From positions 1-64,000 of the forward strand of contig SUYC01000010.1 in the NCBI GenBank assembly GCA_015060625.1: DNA of 64,000 nucleotides, written 5' to 3'. A program made the translations under genes and the position numbers. Under the pieces are notes generated by a model that was given only the letters and a program-made list of their open reading frames with translations, did not search any database and was not told the origin of the DNA. Shown here one piece after another: positions 38,015 to 46,126 of the stretch. Source of the stretch: Xylanibacter ruminicola (GTDB lineage Bacteria > Bacteroidota > Bacteroidia > Bacteroidales > Bacteroidaceae). Positions within the stretch are counted from its first letter, which is position 1. Every line of letters begins with the position of its first letter.

Positions 38015-38482
38015 ATGGCATACATGTCACAAGAAGGCTACGATAAATTGATAGCCGAACTGCAGCGTTTAGAAGGTGTTGAGCGTCCTAAGGCCTCTGC
38101 TGCTATTGCCGAGGCTCGTGAAAAGGGTGATCTGAGTGAGAATTCTGAGTACGATGCCGCTAAGGAGGCACAGGCTCACCTTGAGGATAAGATCAACCAG
38201 TTGAAAATGACTATCGCCGAAGCAAAGGTGATAGATACCAGTCGTTTGAGTACCGACTCGGTTCAGATTCTCTCGAAAGTAGAGATGACTAACCTGACTA
38301 ACAAGGCCAAGATGTCATATACCATTGTGAGCGAGAGTGAAGCCAACCTGCGTGAGGGTAAGATTTCGATCCAGACTCCTATTGCTCAGGGCTTGCTGAA
38401 TCATAAGGTAGGAGATGAGGTTGAGGTGAAGATTCCTCGTGGAACCATCAAACTCCGTATTGATAAGATTACTGTAGGGTGA
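38015..38482 (+). CDS. greA: transcription elongation factor GreA
   Basis: Binds RNA polymerase and stimulates cleavage of backtracked transcripts. 155 aa, normal length. N-terminal coiled coil (about 5-75) with the tip acidic stretch DLSENSEYDAAKE, and a C-terminal FKBP-like domain (SPIAQGLLN-type segment, PIAQGLLNHKVGD). It is followed after 27 bp by a HIT-family gene, the usual Bacteroidota pair. Expression probably passes through the leader terminator. Confidence 0.95.
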   Translation: MAYMSQEGYDKLIAELQRLEGVERPKASAAIAEAREKGDLSENSEYDAAKEAQAHLEDKINQLKMTIAEAKVIDTSRLSTDSVQILSKVEMTNLTNKAKMSYTIVSESEANLREGKISIQTPIAQGLLNHKVGDEVEVKIPRGTIKLRIDKITVG

Positions 38483-38485
38483 TTT

Positions 38486-38506
38486 ATAATTGATAATTGA
38501 CAATTG
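38486..38506. repeat. three heptamers (ATAATTG, ATAATTG, ACAATTG) between greA and the HIT gene
   Basis: The repeat fills the intergenic gap and ends 3 bp before the HIT ATG, leaving no room for a purine-rich ribosome binding site. Confidence 0.65.
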
Positions 38507-38509
38507 AGT

Positions 38510-38902
38510 ATGGATATCTTTAGCAAAATTGCAGCTGGCGAGATTCCCAGCTATAAGTGCGCTGAGAACGATGAGTTCTATGCGTTTCTGGATATCAATC
38601 CATTGGTAGAGGGGCATACACTGGTTATTCCTCGTCGTGAAGTGGATTATATTTTTGATATGGACGATGACGAGTTGGCTCGCTATCAGGTGTTTGCTAA
38701 GCGTGTGGCGCTGGCCATTAAGAAGGCTTTCCCATGCAAGAAGGTGGCACAGGTGGTGCTGGGTCTTGAAGTGCCCCATGCACACATCCACCTCATTCCT
38801 ATGCAGAGTGAGGCCGATGTTGACTTCCGTCGTGAAAAGCTGAAACTTACAGAAGATCAGTTTAAGGCTATTGCCGAAAAGATACGTGGTGAGTTTGTGT
38901 GA
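38510..38902 (+). CDS. HIT-family nucleotide hydrolase/transferase
   Basis: 130-aa histidine-triad protein; family members cleave nucleotide phosphoramidates or dinucleotides. The triad is His90, His92 and His94 in HAHIHLIP. N-terminal DIFSKIAAGEIP and FLDINP are typical of HINT/HIT proteins. ATG 38510 is chosen over TTG 38504, which lies in a repeat. Convergent with the guanylyltransferase gene, the two stop codons being directly adjacent. Confidence 0.92.
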   Translation: MDIFSKIAAGEIPSYKCAENDEFYAFLDINPLVEGHTLVIPRREVDYIFDMDDDELARYQVFAKRVALAIKKAFPCKKVAQVVLGLEVPHAHIHLIPMQSEADVDFRREKLKLTEDQFKAIAEKIRGEFV

Positions 38903-38917
38903 TTACACAAACTCATC
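38889..38917. repeat. palindrome shared by the ends of two convergent genes
   Basis: GAGTTTGTGT, GATT, ACACAAACTC: a perfect 10-bp inverted repeat centred on the two stop codons, extended by GGTG/CACC with a one-base bulge. Both proteins therefore end in EFV. No T-run follows on either side, so termination is uncertain. Confidence 0.75.
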
Positions 38918-40003
38918 ACCATATTTAATCCTTACCTCGTTTACATATTTCTTCACCATCGACGAGTTGTCGCTCTTTTTGCAGATGAGCAGTACACCGT
39001 CTTCTTCGGCAACGATATAGCCTTCCAGACCGTTGAATACACCCAGTTTTCCTTTGGGTAGCTTGATGATGTTGTTCTTACAGTCCTCAAGTATCACCTC
39101 TGAGTCCATCACCACATTATCATCGGGTATTTTGTGCATCACCTCGTAGATGGCATGCCAAGTACCCAAGTCGGCCCAACCAAAGTCGCATTTCATCACA
39201 TATACGTTATTGTCGCTCTGTTCCAGAATGGCATAGTCGAGTGATAGGTTAGGGTAGCGTGGATAGTTTTCGGCTACAAACTTGGCTTCCTCCTCCTCTG
39301 TATAGGATGGGGTGTCGTATCGTAGTTCGCGAAGTACAGGTGGGAACACATGCTCGAACGTATCGAGTAAGTGATAGGCATTAGAGATGAAGATACCTGT
39401 GTTCCAGTAGAACTCGCCACTCTCCATAAACATGCGTGCAAATTCGCGTTCAGGCTTCTCGGTGAACGATTTTACTTCGTACACGTCGGGCTTGCACGTC
39501 AGGTCGCCTAGCTGTATGTAACCATAGCCAGGCTCAGCGCGTGTGGGCTTAACGCCCATGGCCAGCAGTACGTTGTTCTTGGATACGTAACTGATGCCCA
39601 CTTCCATGCTGTGTGCAAACGAAGCCTCGTTTAATATCAACTGATCGCTTGGTGATACGATAACGTTGGCATCTGGTGTTTGGTGGTGAATGCGCATGGC
39701 TGCCCATGCCACACTAGGGGCTGTGTTGCGATGAATGGGTTCTACTATGATGTTTCGTGGCTCTACCTCTGGTAGTTGCTCTTTCACCAGTTCCAGGTAT
39801 CCCGCGCACGTACATATTAATATGTTCTCTTGAGGCAGCAATCGGGCAAAACGGTCGTATGTTGTCTGTAGCAAAGTGCGGCCTGTGCCGAATAGGTCTA
39901 AAAATTGTTTAGGATGCTGCTCACGGCTTACGGGCCACAATCGCTGACCGCGACCCCCTGCCAGAATCACGCAGTAATTATTCTTGTTATTTATTTCCAT
40001 CAT
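38903..40003 (-). CDS. manC: mannose-1-phosphate guanylyltransferase
   Basis: Makes GDP-mannose from mannose-1-phosphate and GTP for surface glycans. About 366 aa, single nucleotidyltransferase domain: LAGGRGQRLWPVSRE signature, then NIIVEP, VSPSDQ and FTEKPE. The C-terminal isomerase (cupin) half found in bifunctional proteins is absent. ATG 40003 or 40000 is the likely start, since the longer frame begins inside the promoter box. Single-gene minus-strand unit. Confidence 0.9.
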   Translation of the reverse strand: MMEINNKNNYCVILAGGRGQRLWPVSREQHPKQFLDLFGTGRTLLQTTYDRFARLLPQENILICTCAGYLELVKEQLPEVEPRNIIVEPIHRNTAPSVAWAAMRIHHQTPDANVIVSPSDQLILNEASFAHSMEVGISYVSKNNVLLAMGVKPTRAEPGYGYIQLGDLTCKPDVYEVKSFTEKPEREFARMFMESGEFYWNTGIFISNAYHLLDTFEHVFPPVLRELRYDTPSYTEEEEAKFVAENYPRYPNLSLDYAILEQSDNNVYVMKCDFGWADLGTWHAIYEVMHKIPDDNVVMDSEVILEDCKNNIIKLPKGKLGVFNGLEGYIVAEEDGVLLICKKSDNSSMVKKYVNEVRIKYGDEFV

Positions 40004-40030
40004 TAGGATTTTAGCATTATTTTCTACCTG

Positions 40031-40038
40031 CAAACGTA
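40031..40038 (-). promoter_or_regulatory. -7 box for manC
   Basis: Minus-strand TACGTTTGCAGG, 27 bp before the chosen manC ATG. Confidence 0.55.
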
Positions 40039-40111
40039 CAAATAATTTGCGAAATAAACAAGAAAAAACAAGTTTTTTTTCATTTTCTTTTGGTAATTCA
40101 AATAAAAGTCG

Positions 40112-40119
40112 TATCTTTG
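40112..40119 (+). promoter_or_regulatory. -7 box for tRNA-Leu
   Basis: TATCTTTGCACC, 37 bp before the tRNA 5' end. Confidence 0.65.
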
Positions 40120-40156
40120 CACCCGCTTTAGGAGATTAAGCCGTACAAACTGTTAA

Positions 40157-40238
40157 GCCCAGATGGCGGAATCGGTAGACGCGCTGGTCTCAAACACCAG
40201 TGGAGCAATCCATCCCGGTTCGATCCCGGGTCTGGGTA
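40157..40238 (+). tRNA. tRNA-Leu (anticodon CAA)
   Basis: 82-nt class II tRNA reading UUG. Acceptor GCCCAGA/TCTGGGT (G1-U72, also seen in other bacterial tRNA-Leu), D arm GCG/CGC with CGGTAGA, anticodon stem CTGGT/ACCAG with loop CTCAAAC, variable hairpin TGGA/TCCA, and T arm CCCGG TTCGATC CCGGG. CCA is not encoded. It has its own promoter and terminator. Confidence 0.95.
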
Positions 40239-40252
40239 CAATATCCTAAAGT

Positions 40253-40279
40253 AAAGGAATCTTCGGATTCCTTTTTTTT
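40253..40279 (+). terminator. terminator after tRNA-Leu
   Basis: AAAGGAATC, TTCG loop, GATTCCTTT, then a run of T. Confidence 0.85.
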
Positions 40280-40315
40280 ATATCTAAAAATGGTTTGTTT
40301 CTTCAGGAAAATGAT

Positions 40316-40323
40316 TAACTTTG
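40316..40323 (+). promoter_or_regulatory. -7 box with a long leader before the hemolysin III gene
   Basis: TAACTTTGCAGC. The leader to the ATG at 40499 would be about 170 nt. It holds only very short ORFs and a GC-richer patch at 40400-40432; no known riboswitch could be recognised. Confidence 0.55.
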
Positions 40324-40498
40324 CAGCCGCAAGAAGATGTCGGTGCCAATATTTTTGCTATGTTGATGGTTTTGCGCTCAGAAACATTTAGTTATGAAAG
40401 GCTGCCGATGACTTCGGGCCTACTCTCGTAGATAGGAATTATTTGTTTGAACTACAAGAAAATGTAAATAACTCTGCAATAGAATTTATAACAAAGTT

Positions 40499-41146
40499 AT
40501 GATTAGGTATACTAAGAAAGAGGAGATATGGAATGCGGCATCACATGGTGGGGGTGTCTTGATAGGTGTAGTGTTTGGTATTATTTTTTTGATATGGTGC
40601 TTTCGGGCAGATAATAACTGGGCACGCGTCAGTGTGATTCTTTATCTGTTTGGCATGTTGGGCTCCTATGCAGCTTCTACCCTCTATCACTCCATCAAAC
40701 ACCACTCCAAATGGAAGGAGCGTTTGCGCAAATGGGATCATGCTGCCATCTATTGGCACATCGCTGGTTCGTACTCGCCATTGACGTTGGTAGCTTTGCG
40801 CGAACAAGGCTATTGGGGATGGAGTCTTTTCTGCTTTGTATGGGCTTGTGCTATTGCAGGCACGATTATCAGTTTTATCCATCTGAAAGAGCATTCTAAC
40901 GTTGAAACATTCTGTTTCGTCGGTATGGGACTGAGTGTGCTGGTGGCTTTCAAACCCCTGATTGATTCGGTATCCACAGCGGCTGTTACTTGGATTATTG
41001 CCGAGGGCGTGAGCTATATTACGGGTGCCGTTTTTTATTCCTTGAATAAGACCAAATATATGCACTCTGTTTTCCACTTTTTTGTGCTTGCAGGTAGCGT
41101 TTGTCATATCATTGCTGTTTGGGATGTGCTGATGGACTACTTATAA
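40499..41146 (+). CDS. hemolysin III / YqfA family membrane protein (PAQR-like)
   Basis: 215-aa protein with seven predicted membrane helices. Family motifs are present: SHGGG near the N-terminus, STLYHS, WDHAAIYWHIAGSYSP and HSVFHFFVLAGSVCH; the conserved His/Asp residues probably bind metal as in PAQR proteins. Members are linked to membrane homeostasis; true haemolysis is not implied. Single gene with a long untranslated leader. Confidence 0.88.
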   Translation: MIRYTKKEEIWNAASHGGGVLIGVVFGIIFLIWCFRADNNWARVSVILYLFGMLGSYAASTLYHSIKHHSKWKERLRKWDHAAIYWHIAGSYSPLTLVALREQGYWGWSLFCFVWACAIAGTIISFIHLKEHSNVETFCFVGMGLSVLVAFKPLIDSVSTAAVTWIIAEGVSYITGAVFYSLNKTKYMHSVFHFFVLAGSVCHIIAVWDVLMDYL

Positions 41147-41191
41147 TGGTTAAAAGTTTGGTATTTTCTTGGTCATTTCGCTAAAAAGTAG

Positions 41192-41199
41192 TAATTTTG
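41192..41199 (+). promoter_or_regulatory. -7 box for the CoA-transferase gene
   Basis: TAATTTTGCACG, 36 bp before ATG 41228. Confidence 0.55.
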
Positions 41200-41227
41200 C
41201 ACGCAAATTTGCAAATTAGGTCTATAT

Positions 41228-42733
41228 ATGGCATTTACACGTATCACAGCTGCCGAAGCTGCAGCATTGATTAAGAATGGTGAGAACATCGCCATGAGTG
41301 GCTTTACACCCGCTGGTGTGGCCAAAGCAACAACTAAAGAACTAGCTAAACTTGCGCTGGCTGAACATGAGGCTGGTCGCGAATTTAAGGTTGGCATTTT
41401 TACTGGTGCTTCTACTGGTCAGAGTACAGATGGTGACCTGGCAAATGCTCAGGCTATTAAGTATCGTGCTCCGTATACTACTAACCCTGATTTCCGTAAG
41501 CACGTGAATCTGGGTGAAATCCCTTACAACGATCTGCACTTGAGTCATATGGCTCAGGAGCTGCGCTATGGTTTTTATGGTGATTTGGATTGGGCTATCC
41601 TCGAGGTGTGCGAAATCGAAGAGGTAGGCAACGACTACCATGTGTATCTGACTGCAGCTGGTGGTATTTCGCCTACAGCCGCCCGTTTGGCCAAAAAGGT
41701 TATTCTTGAGCTTAACGCGTTCCACAATCCTAATGCCAAGTTTATTCACGACGTGTATGAGCCACTCGACCCCCCTTACCGTAAGGCTATTCCCATCGAG
41801 CATGTAGGTGATCGTATTGGTAAGCCCTATGTGAGCATTCCCAAGGACAAGGTGGTAGGTGTTGTGGAGTGTAATATCCCCGATGAGGCCCGTGCCTTTA
41901 AGGATAGCGACCCTGTAACAGAAAAGATTGGATTCCTGACAGCCGAGTTCCTGGTAGAGGAAATGCACAAAGGTCGCATTCCTAAGGAGTTCCTTCCTCT
42001 GCAGAGTGGTGTAGGCTCAACAGCCAATGCTATTCTTGGTGCACTTGGTGAGGATAAGCACGTGCCCGATTTCAATATCTACACAGAGGTTATTCAGAAC
42101 TCGGTGATTGAGATGATGCTGAACGGACGTGTAAAGGATGCATCAGCTTGTTCGCTGACTGTTTCTAACGACTGTCTGATGCAGGTATATGATAACATGG
42201 ATTATATGAAGCAGCACCTGACATTGCGCCAGAGTGAGATCAGTAACTCACCCGAGGTTATCCGTCGATTAGGTGTGATTGCTATCAATACGGCTATCGA
42301 GGCCGACCTTTATGGTAATGTGAACTCGACCCATATCAGTGGTGTGAAGATGATGAATGGTATCGGTGGTAGCGGTGATTTTATCCGCAATGCTTACCTC
42401 TCAATCTTTACCTGTCCTTCAATTGCTAAGGGTGGTGTTATCAGTTCAATCGTACCATTTGTGAGTCATCAGGACTCTTCGGAGCACGATGTCAACATCA
42501 TCGTAACCGAACAAGGTGTAGCTGACCTGCGTGGTAAGAGCCCTGCCCAGCGTGCAGAGTGCATTATTGAGAACTGCGCACATCCAGATTATAAACAGCT
42601 GTTGTGGGATTACCTGAAGATTTCGAAGATGGGACAGACCCGACATAACCTCACAGCTGCATTTGCCATGCATGACACACTGGCTCGCAAGGGCGACATG
42701 AAACTCACAGACTTTGCTGAATATGTGAAATAA
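41228..42733 (+). CDS. acetyl-CoA hydrolase/transferase family protein (succinate CoA-transferase type)
   Basis: 501 aa, cytoplasmic. Shares the class I CoA-transferase fold: GFTPAGVAK near the N-terminus, TAAGGISPTAARLAKK in the first domain, YTEVIQ with the probable catalytic Glu287, NGIGGSGDF, and VTEQGVADLRG. In Prevotella such enzymes can move CoA between succinyl-CoA or propionyl-CoA and acetate during acetate/propionate formation; the exact donor pair is inferred. It is followed by a phosphatase gene 41 bp later. Confidence 0.88.
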   Translation: MAFTRITAAEAAALIKNGENIAMSGFTPAGVAKATTKELAKLALAEHEAGREFKVGIFTGASTGQSTDGDLANAQAIKYRAPYTTNPDFRKHVNLGEIPYNDLHLSHMAQELRYGFYGDLDWAILEVCEIEEVGNDYHVYLTAAGGISPTAARLAKKVILELNAFHNPNAKFIHDVYEPLDPPYRKAIPIEHVGDRIGKPYVSIPKDKVVGVVECNIPDEARAFKDSDPVTEKIGFLTAEFLVEEMHKGRIPKEFLPLQSGVGSTANAILGALGEDKHVPDFNIYTEVIQNSVIEMMLNGRVKDASACSLTVSNDCLMQVYDNMDYMKQHLTLRQSEISNSPEVIRRLGVIAINTAIEADLYGNVNSTHISGVKMMNGIGGSGDFIRNAYLSIFTCPSIAKGGVISSIVPFVSHQDSSEHDVNIIVTEQGVADLRGKSPAQRAECIIENCAHPDYKQLLWDYLKISKMGQTRHNLTAAFAMHDTLARKGDMKLTDFAEYVK

Positions 42734-42774
42734 TAAAAGGAAGATAAAAGAAATATAGGACTAATTATTAATAT

Positions 42775-44868
42775 ATGAGAGATTTGATAAGATGGCAAGT
42801 CAGGATTACCTTGCTCCTTACTGCTGTTATACTTGTTTCATGTGGCGGTAATACGCGTTCATGGAAGGGCAATAACAAGTCGGCTAAGGACTCGCTAAAA
42901 GTAAATGCCATAGATAGTATGATTGTGGCTGTTGACGAAGCAAAAGATTTTGATCGTAAGTTTGCTTTGGCCGACAGTTTGGAAAAGACAGGAGACATCA
43001 GCTCTGTAAGAGCGAACTACATGCGTGGTAGCGCTCTAAACAGTAAGAAGGATAAGGCTGGTGCTGAGGTGTATTTTAAGAAGGCTCTGGATGTAGAGGA
43101 GCTGGCCGATGAGGATGTTGTATTCTATAGTCGTTCAGCTCGTACGTTGGCTCAGTCGCTTTCGGTCAAGAACGACTATGAGACAACTTTGCGCATCTCT
43201 ACCCCAGCTGTAGAGAAGCTGGAGGGCCATCCTAAGGCCCAGTCTCGCGACTTGGCAGTGCTTTACTATGTGATTGGTTCTGCTCAGATGTATTTGGGGC
43301 ATGTTGAGGATGCTGAAGAGAGTTATGAGATGGCCTATCAGCAGTACCGTCACTCTATCAATGAGAAGGATACCAACGGCTCGCGCATCCGTGCAGCTAT
43401 TACTGGTATCAATAACATCACGGTAGCGTGCCTGAACACTCAGCATTATGATATGGGTAAGAAGTGGAATGACCGCACCGACTCTGTGCTCTACGTGTAT
43501 CGTTTGCGCCCAGATGCCGATTCAGAGTTCTGCGATCATTTCCGTGCGCGTATCCGTCTGTTTAATGCCCTTACCTCTTATGCCGCAGGTCGTACAGCTG
43601 AGGCCGAAGCCAGTTTTGAGGCATTCCAGAAAACGGAGTATGCCAAGAGCGAACAAGGCCAGTTGGATGCCAACGACTATCTGATGAAAGCCCATCGCTA
43701 TGCCGAGGCAGCCAAGAACTTCCGCTTGCTCGACCACTGGATCGGTTACCGCGACATGAAGATGAATCTGGACAATATTTCCATGTATCTTGTCCCCAAG
43801 TTTCGTGCCAACTTAGGTGCCGGGCGCAAGGATTCGGCCCTGTACGTGGCCACCCAGATCTGTAATGCCTACGATTCAGCTCTGGTATGGTCCAAGCGTG
43901 ATGACACCGCTGAGATGGCCACCATCTACGAGACCCATCAGAAGGAAGAGGAACTGGCCCGCAGTCAGTGGGAGGTGGAGAAGCGCGGCCATGAGATGTT
44001 CCGTCAGCGTCTGATTACCTTGGGTATCATCTTCGTATTGCTCTCAGGTTTCCTGGGCTTCTATGTCATCCACAAGCGTAAGGCTTTTGCCCTGTTGCAG
44101 GATGCTTACGATCAGCTTGAGGAGGCCACCACAGCTCGTGAGCGTATCGAGAGTGAGCTGCGTATTGCACGTGATATTCAGATGTCGATGATTCCAGCTT
44201 CTAATCTTGAGAGTGAGGGCTTGGATCTGTTTGCCTCGATGACACCTGCCAAGGAGGTAGGAGGTGACCTGTACGACTACTTCCTTGAGAAGGATCACCT
44301 TTACATTGCTATTGGTGACGTATCAGGTAAGGGAGTGCCCGCTTCGCTGTTCATGGCTCAGGTTATCCGCTTGTTCCGTGCGATGGCCAAGCAGCATTAT
44401 ACGCCTGCCGAGATTTGTACCCGTATCAATAACGAGTTGACAGAGAATAACGAGAATGGTATGTTTATCACCATGTTCATTGGTTTGGTTGACCTGACTA
44501 GCGGTCGTCTCGACTTCTGTAATGCCGGTCATAATCCCCCAGTACTTGGTGGCGATGCTGATGGTGGTAACTTCCTGCAGATGATTCCAAATGCACCTAT
44601 CGGTCTGTGGCAGGGCCTTGAGTACGAGGGTGAGGTTATTGAGAGCATCAAGGGCAAACCGCTCTTTATCTATACCGACGGTTTGAACGAGGCAGAGAAT
44701 CCTGATCTGGTTCGTTTTGGCGACGACCACATGTTGGAGGTTCTTCGTGAGACCCACTTCACAAGCGCCATGCAGGTTGTTGAGAGTTTGAAGCGTCAGG
44801 TCGAGGCACACCGCGAAGGAGCCGAGCCTAACGACGATTTGACGATGATGTGCCTGAAGGTAGGATAA
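42775..44868 (+). CDS. SpoIIE-type PP2C serine phosphatase with TPR sensor region
   Basis: 697 aa. N-terminal lipoprotein-like signal with Cys23 (LVSCGG), a helical TPR-rich region (about 45-390), a membrane helix (about 412-434), a coiled coil, and a C-terminal SpoIIE phosphatase domain with GGDLYDYF, GDVSGKGVPASLFMA, CNAGHNPP, YTDGLNEAENP and PNDDLTMM; all metal-binding acidic motifs are intact. Such proteins act on phosphorylated anti-sigma-factor antagonists in partner-switching pathways. No STAS or anti-sigma gene is adjacent. Probably co-transcribed with the CoA-transferase gene. Confidence 0.88.
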   Translation: MRDLIRWQVRITLLLTAVILVSCGGNTRSWKGNNKSAKDSLKVNAIDSMIVAVDEAKDFDRKFALADSLEKTGDISSVRANYMRGSALNSKKDKAGAEVYFKKALDVEELADEDVVFYSRSARTLAQSLSVKNDYETTLRISTPAVEKLEGHPKAQSRDLAVLYYVIGSAQMYLGHVEDAEESYEMAYQQYRHSINEKDTNGSRIRAAITGINNITVACLNTQHYDMGKKWNDRTDSVLYVYRLRPDADSEFCDHFRARIRLFNALTSYAAGRTAEAEASFEAFQKTEYAKSEQGQLDANDYLMKAHRYAEAAKNFRLLDHWIGYRDMKMNLDNISMYLVPKFRANLGAGRKDSALYVATQICNAYDSALVWSKRDDTAEMATIYETHQKEEELARSQWEVEKRGHEMFRQRLITLGIIFVLLSGFLGFYVIHKRKAFALLQDAYDQLEEATTARERIESELRIARDIQMSMIPASNLESEGLDLFASMTPAKEVGGDLYDYFLEKDHLYIAIGDVSGKGVPASLFMAQVIRLFRAMAKQHYTPAEICTRINNELTENNENGMFITMFIGLVDLTSGRLDFCNAGHNPPVLGGDADGGNFLQMIPNAPIGLWQGLEYEGEVIESIKGKPLFIYTDGLNEAENPDLVRFGDDHMLEVLRETHFTSAMQVVESLKRQVEAHREGAEPNDDLTMMCLKVG

Positions 44869-44896
44869 TGTAGGCTTTTATATGCTAATGTGATAG

Positions 44897-44927
44897 AAAG
44901 TGCCGCAACGCGTTGCGGCACTTTTTT
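44897..44927 (+). terminator. terminator with embedded GCAACGCGTTGC palindrome
   Basis: A perfect palindrome of 28 bp (44897-44924) followed by T's. The inner 12 bp (44905-44916) recur exactly at 45007-45018 upstream of the LacI gene. Confidence 0.8.
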
Positions 44928-45006
44928 GCGTATCTATCCATTGAATTTGATGAGTTAGATAAGGCCATCTGCTTCCGAAAGTTGGTGGCCCATCTAATGT
45001 GTTTTA

Positions 45007-45018
45007 GCAACGCGTTGC
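45007..45018. promoter_or_regulatory. candidate LacI-family operator
   Basis: GCAACGCGTTGC is a perfect palindrome with a central CG, the usual shape of LacI-family operators. It lies about 47 bp upstream of the -7 box. A second, shorter palindrome TTGCGCAA is at 45050-45057. Together these suggest autoregulation. Confidence 0.5.
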
Positions 45019-45064
45019 GCAATTATTTTTGAAGTGTTGCGTTTGTTTATTGCGCAAAATTGTG

Positions 45065-45072
45065 TACTTTTG
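45065..45072 (+). promoter_or_regulatory. -7 box for the LacI gene
   Basis: TACTTTTG, 29 bp before the LacI-family ATG. Confidence 0.55.
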
Positions 45073-45100
45073 TGCTGACTAACATTATACAATAACTTAG

Positions 45101-46099
45101 ATGAAAAGAATATCACAGCGTGAAATCGCTAACTTTCTGGGAGTCAACGTCTCTACCGTTTCTCGTGCATTGCGCGGTCTAGAGGGCGTTAGTCCTGAAT
45201 TACGTCAGAAAATTCTTAGTCTTGCTAAGGAGCGAGGCTACCGTCCCAATCCCTTTGCCGTGAGTTTGCGTTACGATACACCCCGTATCATAGGTATTGT
45301 GGTGCCCGATGTGTCGTTTAACCATTATGCCCATATCGTCAAGCGTATTGAGGCCGAAGCCCGAAAGATAGGTTATATGTGTATCATCACCGATTCGAAC
45401 GACAAATACGAGAATGAGAAGAACTGTCTCGAGCTGTTGGTGAATATGCATGTAGAGGGTATTATCTTATGCCTGGCTCAGGATACGACTGATTTCTCTC
45501 ATATTCAGCATCTAAAGAAGATTCATATGCCTGTAGTGCTGTTTGACAGAGATGCTGATATCGATATCTCGTCGGTAGTTATCAACGATGTTGAATCAGC
45601 TCGTGAAGTTACTTACAGGTTGATTGACAGTGGTGCCAAGCGTATTGCTTTCCTGGGTGGTCCTAACCGCCTGAAGCAGACGGCCGATCGCAAGCATGGC
45701 TATCTTGAGGCTCTGCGCGAACGCGGCCTTCCTATCCGTAAAGAACTGGTGAAGTGTAATTACCTTAGCTTCAACTCCGGTTTATCGGATACCGACGAGT
45801 TGCTTGATATGCATGATCGTCCTGATGCCATTATTGCCAGTCATGGTTTGCTGGCTGTTTCGGCCATGAAAGCTATCGAGAGTCGTGGACTGCGTATCCC
45901 CGAGGATATCTCAATCGTGGGGTATATGAGCGATTGGATCTCTGATGTGTTAACGCCCCGTGTGTCGTTTGTTAAGCAGAACCAGAAAGAGATGGGCATC
46001 AAGGCCTTTAAACTGCTGCACGACCAGATGGATGGCGACACCTGTGTGCAGCATGTCATCGTAAAAGCCCGACTGGAGTTGCGCGACAGTACCCGATGA
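45101..46099 (+). CDS. LacI-family transcriptional regulator
   Basis: 332 aa. LacI-type HTH at residues 4-26 (REIANFLGVNVSTVSRAL) and hinge, then a periplasmic-binding-like effector domain (IIGIVVPDVSFN start, FLGGPNRL, DAIIASHGLLA). The effector is probably a sugar or related metabolite; nothing in the window fixes it. It is 27 bp upstream of an outer-membrane protein gene, which it may control together with itself through the palindromes at 45007-45057. Confidence 0.92.
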   Translation: MKRISQREIANFLGVNVSTVSRALRGLEGVSPELRQKILSLAKERGYRPNPFAVSLRYDTPRIIGIVVPDVSFNHYAHIVKRIEAEARKIGYMCIITDSNDKYENEKNCLELLVNMHVEGIILCLAQDTTDFSHIQHLKKIHMPVVLFDRDADIDISSVVINDVESAREVTYRLIDSGAKRIAFLGGPNRLKQTADRKHGYLEALRERGLPIRKELVKCNYLSFNSGLSDTDELLDMHDRPDAIIASHGLLAVSAMKAIESRGLRIPEDISIVGYMSDWISDVLTPRVSFVKQNQKEMGIKAFKLLHDQMDGDTCVQHVIVKARLELRDSTR

Positions 46100-46126
46100 C
46101 AATCAACATAAGAATTAATTAGTAAT

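Noticed and set aside
38903..40003. Bifunctional ManC (guanylyltransferase plus phosphomannose isomerase)
   Set aside because: The protein ends after the nucleotidyltransferase part; no cupin domain is present.
40157..40238. tRNA-Leu as an integration site of a mobile element
   Set aside because: No integrase and no repeated 3' tRNA end were seen downstream in the window.
40200..40391. 63-codon frame starting inside tRNA-Leu
   Set aside because: It overlaps the tRNA, its terminator and the next promoter, so it cannot be a normal gene.
41181..41195. Possible single unit of the 17-bp palindrome (TAAAAAGTAGTAATTTT)
   Set aside because: Only the left half matches, there is no array, and the segment is explained by the CoA-transferase promoter.
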